From positions 1 to 7,698 of the forward strand of contig CALBPH010000312.1 in assembly GCA_937899365.1 (NCBI GenBank): a DNA stretch of 7,698 nucleotides, read 5' to 3'. Position 1 is the first letter of the stretch, and the number at the start of each line of letters is the position of its first letter. Position numbers and translations under genes: made by a program. Of the stretch, positions 1 through 6,079 are shown in pieces. Under the pieces are notes generated by a model. It searched no databases. It was not told where the DNA came from and worked only from the letters and a program-made list of their open reading frames with translations. Source of the stretch: an uncultured Leptolyngbya sp. (GTDB taxonomy: Bacteria > Cyanobacteriota > Cyanobacteriia > Phormidesmidales > Phormidesmidaceae).

Positions 1-43
1 ATAAAAATGCCCTCTGAAGCATAATTTCAGAGGGCATTTTTAT
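1..43. terminator. Bidirectional intrinsic terminator
   Basis: Bases 1-18 pair perfectly with 26-43 around a 7-base loop. The stem has a GC-rich core (GCCCTCTGAA/TTCAGAGGGC) flanked by A5 on the left and T5 on the right, so either strand would give a hairpin followed by a U run. It lies 46 bases past the stop of the leftward cupin gene and should end that transcript. It may also end a rightward gene lying left of the window. Confidence 0.9.
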
Positions 44-89
44 GAATGGGGCCTAGCAGGGATAAAGCGGCAACCCTAATCAATGCAGT

Positions 90-365
90 CTAACTAAAGG
101 AGTAATGTTTTCTGACAGCAGCATCTATACGCCAGGTGCAGCTCATGCCGGCAGGAAACGTTACTAAATCACCTTTGCCCATGGAAACAGGGTTGCCACC
201 ATCGGGCGTAACGGTGACATCACCGTCTAGAAAGTAGCAGGTCTCGGTTGCGTCATAATGCCAGGGAAATTCTGAGGCTTCTTTTTGCCAGATAGGCCAT
301 GTATAAACACCCATCATGTCTAGTTCAGATTGCTGGGGTTGCCGATTAATTTGAATGTTGCCCAT
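90..365 (-). CDS. Small single-domain cupin (DUF861 / Cupin_3 type)
   Basis: This encodes a 91-residue, probably cytosolic protein that is essentially one cupin barrel. The family signature is clear: the WPIW stretch near residue 23, then FPWHYDATET (33-42) with His37 and Glu41 at likely metal-ligand positions, Gly48 ending motif 1, and GKGDLVTFPAGMSCTW (63-78) as motif 2, followed by RKHY (85-88). Relatives of this fold include the ureidoglycine aminohydrolase cupin domain, but such short stand-alone cyanobacterial members have no established reaction, so no substrate is assigned. The ATG at 363-365 lies inside the last codons of the upstream protease gene, giving a 20-base overlap. No Shine-Dalgarno sequence is visible before it, so translation may be coupled to the protease. 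Met17 and Met18 are possible later starts but also lack a ribosome site. The strong hairpin at the left edge ends the transcript. Family call is firm, function is unknown. Confidence 0.9.
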   Translation of the reverse strand: MGNIQINRQPQQSELDMMGVYTWPIWQKEASEFPWHYDATETCYFLDGDVTVTPDGGNPVSMGKGDLVTFPAGMSCTWRIDAAVRKHYSFS

Positions 366-2052
366 GCTGAATGCTGCTGATAGTTGATTCTGATGCTTCT
401 GCTCCCCACCACGCTAGGCCATAGGTTTGTGGTTTTTCTGCGGTCATCTGTTGTTGATAAACAACTCTAAGCTTGTATTGTCCAGTCTGGGGGATTTTGT
501 AAAAGATATGCTCAAGACTATCGACCTCGCTGACGGAGGACCAAATGCTTTCAGAGATATCATCCTCATCGATAGGCATAAGGTAAAGGTCTAGATTATT
601 AAGGCCTTGAGTTTCAAAGCTTTCTCCGATTTCATACAGGTCGTTATTATTGCTGTCTGCTAAAGATACCCGACGCTCCCAGGCTAAGGTCGCAGCAAAA
701 TAGCTGCCTGCTTTAAGCGGGGTCTCAATGATGTAGTCGGTATGGCCAGGTGTTTGAGGTGAGGCCTCCTCAGCAGCTGTTGCCAAAACGTTATAGTCCC
801 AGCCCCTAGTTGATACGTTGCCAGGGCCCCATTGCCCGCCGTCAAATTGTTCATAGGCCCTAAAGGCATTTAAGTGTCCAGTGCCCAGTTCTCTATGTAG
901 TGGTACTTTGGGGTCAGTATAGGCATCTGACTCAACCCATGTCAGATTTGACTCATCTAATAGGGTGCGCCCCATGCCCAGATTTTGACCATCGCCTGTA
1001 TCCATCAATTTATCGGCAGCATTGAGTAAGACTGCTTTCATGACCGTGGGCTCACGGGCATCTAAGCTCCAGTTAGCTGTGCGAATTTGTCGATCACCCC
1101 ATTCCTGTAGTAGGGCAACCGTTGCGGCTACATGGGGAGCAGCAAAACTAGAGCCGCTACTGAAAATTTCTTGTCCGTTAGGATTCAACATTCTAATGTC
1201 GTCTCCGGGGGCCACCAAATTGATGGAGCGTCTGGGGCCCACATTAGATTCTGGCGCTCTGGCTCCACGCGGGCTAAACCCAGGCTCACTGCCAGCATTA
1301 GCGTAGTCAACCTTAACAAAGCGTCCGTCTACCTGGGTGGAGTAGGCAACGTTGATACCGTTAAAGTTATCGGTGGGAATAGGGATGCCGCCCCCCCCTT
1401 GATTACCTGCAATGACGTATAGGGCTTTATGAAACACACTAGACCAGTCGACACACTGAGTCAGTAGAGCATTGCCATCGAGGCTTGCATTGGGGCGTGG
1501 GTCACTAACCAGGGGTTCGCCAAAACTGAAATTAATAGCTCTAACATCCCCACTGTTGCGAAGGGCAATGTGCTGAGTTGTCAGGCATTCTTGGGGTTGA
1601 CCACTAAGTTCACCTGTCAGCGGTCCAATGGCTGCAGAAAATAAGGTGGCATCAGGGGCAACACCAGTTAGTTGCTTGTCTTGGCTAATCATGACGCTGG
1701 CCACATGATTAGCATGATTATCGACATACTCATCGGCAATGGCCAATCCGTCGAGCTGTAGAACTTGAGTAACAGCCACTGGATTATTGGCCGTTGCTAG
1801 TTTGTCGAAACCAAACTGTCCAGGACGTCCACCTTCGACCTGGCCAAGCGCAATTTTTTTGCCCGTAAGATTATAGGGTGATTGATGCAGACGACGAGCA
1901 TCAATACCATCAGCTCCCACAGATATGGAAAGGGCTAATGCTGGCAATCCACTGACAAGGCTCGTCAGTAAGGCTACGGAGGTCAATAGATGCCTTGGGT
2001 TGTGGTTGCAGATGTAGCTATATTGGTCAAAGAGGCGCTGAAAAGTTCCCAT
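346..2052 (-). CDS. Exported subtilisin-like serine protease (S8 family) with C-terminal beta domain
   Basis: This 568-residue protein starts with a charged N-terminal stretch and a hydrophobic segment (about 21-42, ending ALALS) that looks like a signal peptide, so it is probably secreted or periplasmic. The peptidase domain spans about 62-400. The nucleophile motif GSSFAAPHVAA places Ser302. The oxyanion Asn is in VIAGNQGG (Asn217). The histidine motif reads NHANHVASVM (His113) instead of the usual HGTHVAG. At the strand that normally carries the catalytic Asp, the sequence is IALGQVEGGRPG, putting Glu73 there. Residues 437-548 look like a beta-rich pre-peptidase-C/P-like domain, with an EF-hand-like loop DSNNNDLYEIGE (466-477) and NLDLYLM (486-492). 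The start is supported by GGGAG at 2058-2062, five bases before the ATG. The downstream cupin overlaps its 3' end, suggesting a two-gene transcript. The altered Asp and His motifs leave catalytic competence uncertain. Substrate is unknown. Confidence 0.9.
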   Translation of the reverse strand: MGTFQRLFDQYSYICNHNPRHLLTSVALLTSLVSGLPALALSISVGADGIDARRLHQSPYNLTGKKIALGQVEGGRPGQFGFDKLATANNPVAVTQVLQLDGLAIADEYVDNHANHVASVMISQDKQLTGVAPDATLFSAAIGPLTGELSGQPQECLTTQHIALRNSGDVRAINFSFGEPLVSDPRPNASLDGNALLTQCVDWSSVFHKALYVIAGNQGGGGIPIPTDNFNGINVAYSTQVDGRFVKVDYANAGSEPGFSPRGARAPESNVGPRRSINLVAPGDDIRMLNPNGQEIFSSGSSFAAPHVAATVALLQEWGDRQIRTANWSLDAREPTVMKAVLLNAADKLMDTGDGQNLGMGRTLLDESNLTWVESDAYTDPKVPLHRELGTGHLNAFRAYEQFDGGQWGPGNVSTRGWDYNVLATAAEEASPQTPGHTDYIIETPLKAGSYFAATLAWERRVSLADSNNNDLYEIGESFETQGLNNLDLYLMPIDEDDISESIWSSVSEVDSLEHIFYKIPQTGQYKLRVVYQQQMTAEKPQTYGLAWWGAEASESTISSIQHGQHSN

Positions 2053-2057
2053 GAAGA

Positions 2058-2062
2058 CTCCC
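2058..2062 (-). promoter_or_regulatory. Ribosome binding site of the protease gene
   Basis: On the minus strand GGGAG stands five bases before the ATG at 2050-2052. It supports this start, which also gives a complete signal peptide. Confidence 0.6.
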
Positions 2063-2082
2063 GTAAATATGATTTGGGATGA

Positions 2083-2111
2083 TGAATAGCGTCAGCTAGA
2101 GAAGTTTGTAA
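2083..2111 (-). promoter_or_regulatory. Candidate sigma-70-type promoter for protease-cupin pair
   Basis: On the minus strand TTACAA (2106-2111) and TATTCA (2083-2088) are 17 bases apart, the ideal spacing, and would give a leader of roughly 25 bases before the protease ATG. Matches to the consensus hexamers are only moderate (4/6 and 3/6), so this is a candidate by inspection only. Confidence 0.35.
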
Positions 2112-2140
2112 CGATTTTGATACTAAGTTTTTGTTACGAT
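2105..2140. promoter_or_regulatory. Near-identical direct repeat in the divergent promoter region
   Basis: TTTGTAACGAT (2105-2115) and TTTGTTACGAT (2130-2140) match at 10 of 11 positions and start 25 bases apart. The inner GTAAC and GTTAC are inverted repeats of one another. The first copy overlaps the candidate -35 of the leftward protease promoter. The second ends in TACGAT, a possible -10 for rightward rpe although no good -35 precedes it. The site could bind a regulator acting on both genes, but it matches no cyanobacterial regulator motif I know. It does not fit the NtcA spacing. Confidence 0.3.
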
Positions 2141-2178
2141 AGTGACCATTAACGGTGATTACGAGAGGCGGGTTCCCC

Positions 2179-2880
2179 ATGACGCAATCAAAAAAGTCTG
2201 TTGTTGTTTCCCCATCCATCTTATCTGCTGATTTTAGTCGCTTGGGCGATGAAATTCGGGCAGCGGATGCGGCTGGTGCAGATTGGATTCATGTCGATGT
2301 GATGGATGGTCGGTTTGTGCCCAATATCACCATTGGTCCCTTAATTGTTCAAGCAATTCGACCAATAACACAAAAGCCCCTTGATGTTCACCTGATGATT
2401 GTTGAACCAGAAAAGTATATCGAAGGATTCGCTGAGGCTGGGGCCGACATCATCTCAGTGCATGCTGAGCATAATGCATCTCCCCATTTGCATAGCACTC
2501 TGAGCCGGATTCGAGATATGGGTAAGCAAGCGGGTGTGGTGCTTAATCCATCGACACCGTTAGAGCTGATTGATTATGTTCTAGAACTGTGTGATCTGGT
2601 CTTGATCATGAGTGTCAATCCTGGCTTTGGGGGACAAAAGTTTATTCCTGAGGTATTGCCCAAGATTCGTAAGCTACGTCAAATGTGTGATAGCCGTGGT
2701 CTCGATCCATGGATCGAGGTTGATGGTGGTCTAAAGGCCCATAATACTTGGCAAGTCTTGGAAGCAGGAGCCAATGCAATCGTTGCGGGTTCTGCAGTAT
2801 TTAAAGCGCCGGATTATGCTGAAGCAATTAGCAATATTCGCAATAGCAAGCGTCCTTCGCCTGAGCTAGCTGCCGTCTAG
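2179..2880 (+). CDS. rpe: Ribulose-phosphate 3-epimerase
   Basis: The enzyme interconverts D-ribulose 5-phosphate and D-xylulose 5-phosphate in the Calvin cycle and the pentose phosphate pathway. The 233-residue length fits the family. Landmarks of the metal-dependent TIM barrel are all present: SPSILSADFSRLG (11-23) with Ser13, HVDVMDGRFVPN (38-49) with His38 and Asp40, DVHLMI (69-74) with His71, MSVNPGFGGQKF (144-155), and EVDGG (180-184) with Asp182. His38, Asp40, His71 and Asp182 are the expected metal ligands, with Asp40 and Asp182 as the acid/base pair. I chose the ATG at 2179 because homologues begin close to the SPSILSAD strand and because GAGAGG (2163-2168) lies ten bases upstream. 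A GTG at 2155 would add eight residues and has no better support. It is divergent from the protease gene and is followed by a strong rightward terminator, so it is probably monocistronic. Confidence 0.97.
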   Translation: MTQSKKSVVVSPSILSADFSRLGDEIRAADAAGADWIHVDVMDGRFVPNITIGPLIVQAIRPITQKPLDVHLMIVEPEKYIEGFAEAGADIISVHAEHNASPHLHSTLSRIRDMGKQAGVVLNPSTPLELIDYVLELCDLVLIMSVNPGFGGQKFIPEVLPKIRKLRQMCDSRGLDPWIEVDGGLKAHNTWQVLEAGANAIVAGSAVFKAPDYAEAISNIRNSKRPSPELAAV

Positions 2881-2900
2881 TTTCTAGGCATACCTAACAC

Positions 2901-2942
2901 CTAACGTCAGAGGGCAAGGTTTGTGTCTCTGGCAAGCGTTAG
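2901..2942 (+). other. Imperfect hairpin just downstream of rpe
   Basis: CTAACG (2901-2906) pairs with CGTTAG (2937-2942), and inside it CAGAG (2908-2912) pairs with CTCTG (2927-2931), with an asymmetric internal loop. The right arm sits in the tandem AGCGTTAGCGTT (2936-2947). There is no U run after it, so it is not itself a standard terminator. It could protect the rpe mRNA 3' end or be a leftover repeat. Confidence 0.4.
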
Positions 2943-2990
2943 CGTTGCAGGAGCCTTTGACTACTAAAAACTCATACGATTGAGATTTTC

Positions 2991-3047
2991 ATACGCGTTG
3001 TAATCTAGGCAGCTTGTTTTGCTTGGATGACAACGCGTATATTTTTT
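2991..3047 (+). terminator. Long strand-specific intrinsic terminator of rpe
   Basis: ATACGCGTTGT (2991-3001) pairs perfectly with ACAACGCGTAT (3030-3040). After a single A/G mismatch the stem continues for ten more pairs (3003-3012 with 3019-3028), closing on a 6-base loop. A T6 run (3042-3047) follows directly. The inner stem includes three G-U pairs that exist only in RNA from the plus strand, which marks this as a rightward terminator for rpe. Confidence 0.85.
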
Positions 3048-3104
3048 GGACACTAAAGCTTCGAAACTCCTAAAGTACGTTGTAAAGAATCCGTGAATCC
3101 TGAA

Positions 3105-3430
3105 GGTCTGCTACAGAAAAAAATCTAAGGGAAATCACGGGGAGCCTCTGATAAAAAGCGCAAAGATTTAGGGTGTTTCTCCATAAGCAGTTTGCAGGAG
3201 TTTGCAGGATTGCAGTGCGTATATTTCCCAGTAGGTCTTGCAAATAGATATCTCTGGCAAGGTTCTATGGAAAGCTCGCTGTCAGTGCCCGGTATATTTA
3301 CTCATGTTCTTTTCGATGAGCACAGCAGTTTAAAGAATTTGTGTGACCAGAGCATAATGGTTTCTTCGGAAGCGTCCGAGGCTCAATAATTGAAATACGG
3401 CATACCACGGATGTGAGTCTGTAGCAGACC
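3105..3430. mobile_element. Candidate MITE-like segment with 13-bp terminal inverted repeats
   Basis: GGTCTGCTACAGA (3105-3117) is the exact reverse complement of TCTGTAGCAGACC (3418-3430), giving a 326-bp segment with perfect 13-bp ends. Beyond the perfect part the two ends still agree at scattered positions. The interior has no transposase-like reading frame, so if mobile it would be non-autonomous. I see no convincing target-site duplication: the left flank is CTGAA and the right flank CTATA. It lies in gene-free sequence between the rpe terminator and the next gene, a typical site for such elements. A chance or regulatory inverted repeat remains possible. Confidence 0.4.
3189..3208 (+). 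repeat. Tandem 10-bp repeat
   Basis: AGTTTGCAGG occurs twice head to tail, followed by a partial third unit (ATTGCAG, 3209-3215). It lies inside the inverted-repeat-bounded segment. No function is evident. Confidence 0.7.
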
Positions 3431-3535
3431 CTATAGATTGGTTTATGTAAAACAACTGGATTGTGTGTTTTATTTTATACCTGTTCTTGGTCGCTGGGGT
3501 GCGATGCTGTCTCGCTGAATTTTTGGGTGAACCTT

Positions 3536-3718
3536 ATGGCTATTCAATCGGTGGAAGAAATGGTTGCAAAAATCTTTGCAACTCGCCGTATTACTCGCGC
3601 CGATCAGAGCGTTTTGATGGCGATGTTTTCTGGTAATAACATCAGTGCCAATGACAAAATGTTGATCAATCAAATTTATGATGCGCTCAACCAAGGACGG
3701 CTACGTGTGGTTGAGTAG
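3536..3718 (+). CDS. Conserved 60-residue cyanobacterial protein of unknown function
   Basis: The protein begins MAIQSVEEMVAKIFATRRIT and ends LNQGRLRVVE. It reads as a compact, soluble helical domain: helix, a short ATRRITRADQ segment, a second helix (SVLMAMF), a turn (SGNNISANDK) and a third helix (MLINQIYDALNQG). It has no signal peptide, membrane segment or cysteine. I recognise the pattern, an SVEE start with a later ATR-IT-DQ block and a terminal IYDAL-G-LRVV, as typical of small conserved proteins annotated as hypothetical in cyanobacteria. No function is known to me. I chose the ATG at 3536 over an ATG at 3461 because the extra 25 residues are unlike the conserved core, and because GGGTGA (3525-3530) sits five bases upstream. 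It appears to be transcribed alone, facing the cotransporter gene. Confidence 0.85.
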   Translation: MAIQSVEEMVAKIFATRRITRADQSVLMAMFSGNNISANDKMLINQIYDALNQGRLRVVE

Positions 3719-3759
3719 GCGTATTTGTCTGTGGTTGGATGGGGCTTTTCCGTCACTGA

Positions 3760-3779
3760 CGCTGCTATGTGTAGCAGCG
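3760..3779. terminator. Perfect hairpin between convergent genes
   Basis: CGCTGCTA (3760-3767) pairs with TAGCAGCG (3772-3779) around the loop TGTG. It lies in the 70-bp gap between the 60-residue gene and the leftward cotransporter gene, where termination is expected for both. No U run follows immediately on either strand, so it is an atypical terminator or an mRNA 3'-end stabiliser. Confidence 0.45.
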
Positions 3780-3788
3780 CATTTGCGA

Positions 3789-6005
3789 TTAGTCTTTTTG
3801 TAACAGTTCGGAAAAGGCCAGATCTTCTGCGGCGAGTACAAAGATGGTTGGGGGTAAATCTACCGTCTTTTTCTGTAGGGATGTGTAGTATTCGGCAAAG
3901 CCGTCACCAGGTGTGGCTAGTCCCATGAGAATGAGATCTGCTGTGGCAGATGATTTGCGTAGGATTGTATCGAAGGGACGACCTTCTGCGACGATAATTT
4001 TGGACTGGGCTCCGATACTTAAGGTTTCAATCAATTTATTGAGGTTAGTTTGAGCGGCTTGAGCAGCGGCTTGGTTGGAGACGACAAGCTTTAGGTAAAT
4101 GTCGGTTGAACGCCACCGTAAGCCCGTGCGTAATAGGTAGGCCAAAATGAGCATCAGGCCTCCATTAGATTGGAGACCGCCCCACCAAACATCAATGCGT
4201 TTAGGGAACTGGGGCATTTGGCTGGGAGGATTTCGCAGGATAACAATGTTACGTTTTGCCTGATGACACTTGCTAATAATTTGGCAATAGCGTTCTCGAG
4301 CTTCATGGTTGTCCGTTTCGGTGTCTCCTAATAAGACGGTATTAGGAATTAAGGGGCCAATACCGTAGGTGTCGATGAGTTGCTGGGACCCAGTGGATGT
4401 ATCGGTTGCCTCAATGAGTTTTACAAACGCTTGAATGCCGCGTTTCTCTAGGTAGTCACGGATGGTGCTGCGGATTTGTTCCTGTTGCTCGAGGTTGCGA
4501 GCGCCGTTTGGCAGAATGCTGGCGACGGTAATTAACCCGCGGTTATGGGTTAGATCTGTGGCTAGCTCGATCAGATGCCATCGTTTAGTGGGAGCACCGG
4601 ACAGAACGAGTAAATGGGGACGCCAGTTTTTAGGGTCAGCGTTATCTGCAATATTGAGTAGGCCCGCCCGGACCAGTGATAGCCAGATGCCTTGACGGAC
4701 ATCTCCCCAAGTGGTGCGAATTTCACGCCGTTCTAACCATAGGTAAATACTTAGAACGATAACGGCAGCGGCAACGGTGGCGGCTGGGTTGATGAGGAAC
4801 ATGATGGCAATACAGCCCAATGCTCCTAGGAGAGAAATGTACCAGGGGATACGGAAGGTGGGGCGAAATGAGGGGCTTTGGAGGAATCCTTCAATGCCTG
4901 CAGCGACGTTGAGCACCATGTAGGTTGTGAGGAAGAACATGGTGAGTACAGGTGCGATCGCATCTAAATCGCCAATGCACACAACAGCTAAGACCACCCC
5001 TAGGGTAAACAAGGTACCTAATCTGGGTTCATCACCAGGTCCATGGCCATTCCCCAACCAGCGCAGCCGCTTTGGCAGAATATTATCCCGAGCCAACGCC
5101 TGTAGAACCCTGGGTGCTCCCAGAATGCTCCCCAAGGCGCTCGATAGGGTAGCGCCCCACACCCCCAGTAAAATGGCATCGCCCCAAAATGCCATCTTGC
5201 GCATAATCAGAGGATCTGCCAGTAGGCTATCGGTATCGGCACGATTAATAAGTAACAGGGGAATGAGCATGTAGATGACGTAACCGACGCCCACCGCTGC
5301 TAGGGTGCCCATGGGAATGGACTTTTTCGGGTCTTTGAGGTCGCCAGACATGTTGACCCCAGACATGATGCCGGTGACGGCTGGGAAAAAAACAGCCAGA
5401 ACAGCCCAGAAACTTACATTGCCAGCATCTTCTGGTAGGGGCAGCTCGGTGGGGGGAGCCGCGCTACCAGAGACGAGGCTGATCAAGGACAAAATAATCG
5501 CCGCCATAATGACATACTGGGCTTTGATGGCGATGTCAGCCGATTTGAGCGCCAGGGCCGTGACGGCAATGGTCGTCACTAGCGCCATGACAGTAATGGT
5601 GATTGGGAGTTGGGGAAAGGCGCTAGCTACGCTTTCTGCAAAACCAATCGTGTAGAGAGCCACTGAAAATGCTTGGGCAAAATAGAGGGGAATACCGACA
5701 GCGCCTCCGGTTTCAATCCCAAGGGAGCGGCTGATCATGTAGTACGCTCCGCCAGCTCGAACAACTTTGTCAGTTGCGATCGCGCTAATAGAGAGCCCTG
5801 TAATAAATGTAATTGCGGTTGAAATAGTAACAATTAATAAGGTTTTGACTAATCCCATTTGGCCGACAACCCAGCCAAAACGGAGGTACATGATGACCCC
5901 CAAAATAGTCAAAATAGACGGCGTAAAGACACCACCAAAGGTGCCCAAACCGGTAGAGTTAGCCTCGATTACTTTAGAAGACGATTCAGGAGCGCGCGAC
6001 GTCAT
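3789..6005 (-). CDS. Cation-chloride cotransporter homologue (SLC12/CCC family, APC superfamily)
   Basis: This 738-residue inner-membrane protein has about 12 membrane segments (roughly 25-424) and a cytosolic C-terminal domain (about 460-738). Family marks run throughout: TPSILTILGVIMYLRFGWVV (28-47) in TM1, GGAYYMISRSLG (85-96) before TM3, FPAVTGIMSGVNMSGDLKDP (207-226) in TM6, and TLSSALGSILGAPRVLQAL (286-304) in TM8. The C-terminal domain carries RPHLLVLSG (462-470), IDVWWGG (604-610), NGGLMLILAYLL (614-625) and ADLILMGL (689-696), which match the regulatory domain of eukaryotic NKCC/KCC proteins. So this is a CCC and not an ordinary amino acid permease, although automatic annotation may say the latter. 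It probably couples chloride to Na+ and/or K+ movement, but the ions cannot be fixed from sequence. The ATG at 6003-6005 has no nearby Shine-Dalgarno sequence. An overlapping minicistron may drive its translation. No in-frame alternative lies between it and the upstream stop. Confidence 0.9.
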   Translation of the reverse strand: MTSRAPESSSKVIEANSTGLGTFGGVFTPSILTILGVIMYLRFGWVVGQMGLVKTLLIVTISTAITFITGLSISAIATDKVVRAGGAYYMISRSLGIETGGAVGIPLYFAQAFSVALYTIGFAESVASAFPQLPITITVMALVTTIAVTALALKSADIAIKAQYVIMAAIILSLISLVSGSAAPPTELPLPEDAGNVSFWAVLAVFFPAVTGIMSGVNMSGDLKDPKKSIPMGTLAAVGVGYVIYMLIPLLLINRADTDSLLADPLIMRKMAFWGDAILLGVWGATLSSALGSILGAPRVLQALARDNILPKRLRWLGNGHGPGDEPRLGTLFTLGVVLAVVCIGDLDAIAPVLTMFFLTTYMVLNVAAGIEGFLQSPSFRPTFRIPWYISLLGALGCIAIMFLINPAATVAAAVIVLSIYLWLERREIRTTWGDVRQGIWLSLVRAGLLNIADNADPKNWRPHLLVLSGAPTKRWHLIELATDLTHNRGLITVASILPNGARNLEQQEQIRSTIRDYLEKRGIQAFVKLIEATDTSTGSQQLIDTYGIGPLIPNTVLLGDTETDNHEARERYCQIISKCHQAKRNIVILRNPPSQMPQFPKRIDVWWGGLQSNGGLMLILAYLLRTGLRWRSTDIYLKLVVSNQAAAQAAQTNLNKLIETLSIGAQSKIIVAEGRPFDTILRKSSATADLILMGLATPGDGFAEYYTSLQKKTVDLPPTIFVLAAEDLAFSELLQKD
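4954..4961. repeat. HIP1 octamer
   Basis: This is an exact GCGATCGC, the palindrome over-represented in many cyanobacterial genomes. It lies inside the cotransporter gene and supports the cyanobacterial assignment. Confidence 0.85.
5776..5783. repeat. HIP1 octamer
   Basis: This is a second exact GCGATCGC, also inside the cotransporter gene. Two copies in the window is a modest density for a HIP1-bearing genome. Confidence 0.85.
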
Positions 6006-6019
6006 GGGTGAGAAATCAT
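6002..6019 (-). CDS. Candidate 5-codon leader minicistron overlapping the cotransporter start
   Basis: On the minus strand ATG ATT TCT CAC CCA TGA encodes MISHP. It is preceded by AAGGTG (6025-6030) at a five-base spacing. Its TGA overlaps the cotransporter ATG as ATGA, the classic arrangement for translational coupling. The cotransporter ATG has no Shine-Dalgarno sequence of its own, so ribosomes may arrive by terminating here and restarting. The arrangement is seen directly. That it is translated is inference. Confidence 0.4.
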   Translation of the reverse strand: MISHP

Positions 6020-6022
6020 TAG

Positions 6023-6030
6023 ATCACCTT
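6023..6030 (-). promoter_or_regulatory. Shine-Dalgarno sequence of the minicistron
   Basis: AAGGTGAT is the only good ribosome site near the cotransporter gene. It is 17 bases from the cotransporter ATG, too far for direct use, but well placed for the ATG at 6017-6019. Confidence 0.5.
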
Positions 6031-6079
6031 AATTTAGCTGGCAATGGTCTATGTATGCTACCGAACTTAGAGGGCGATT

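Larger units (their letters stand above)
2881..3535. other. 655-bp intergenic region without a convincing gene
   Basis: This stretch holds the two hairpins after rpe, a candidate inverted-repeat-bounded segment (3105-3430), a 10-bp tandem repeat (3189-3208) and a small 7-bp hairpin with a 4-base loop (3364-3381). The only notable open frame, TTG at 3192 to the stop ending at 3389 (65 codons), has no ribosome site and resembles no family I know. No tRNA, known small RNA motif or transposase fragment was recognised on either strand. Confidence 0.6.

Noticed and set aside
1022..1422. Overlapping plus-strand frames within the protease gene
   Set aside because: They are antisense shadows of the peptidase domain with no ribosome site and no recognisable domain.
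2108..2123. Possible NtcA site GTA...TAC in the protease/rpe intergenic region
   Set aside because: The gap between GTA and TAC is 10 bases; the established NtcA motif requires 8.
3192..3389. 65-codon rightward frame starting with TTG inside the inverted-repeat-bounded segment
   Set aside because: There is no ribosome site, its start lies in the 10-bp tandem repeat, and it resembles no protein family. The length is within chance expectation.
3105..3430. Degraded transposase gene between the 13-bp inverted repeats
   Set aside because: Partial six-frame reading gives only short frames with no transposase-like motif, so at most a non-autonomous element is supported.
4927..5655. Two plus-strand open frames of about 115 codons within the cotransporter gene
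   Set aside because: They are antisense to a strongly conserved coding region. Their composition (many Met, Pro, Ser and Arg residues) is what reverse-strand reading of membrane-protein codons gives.
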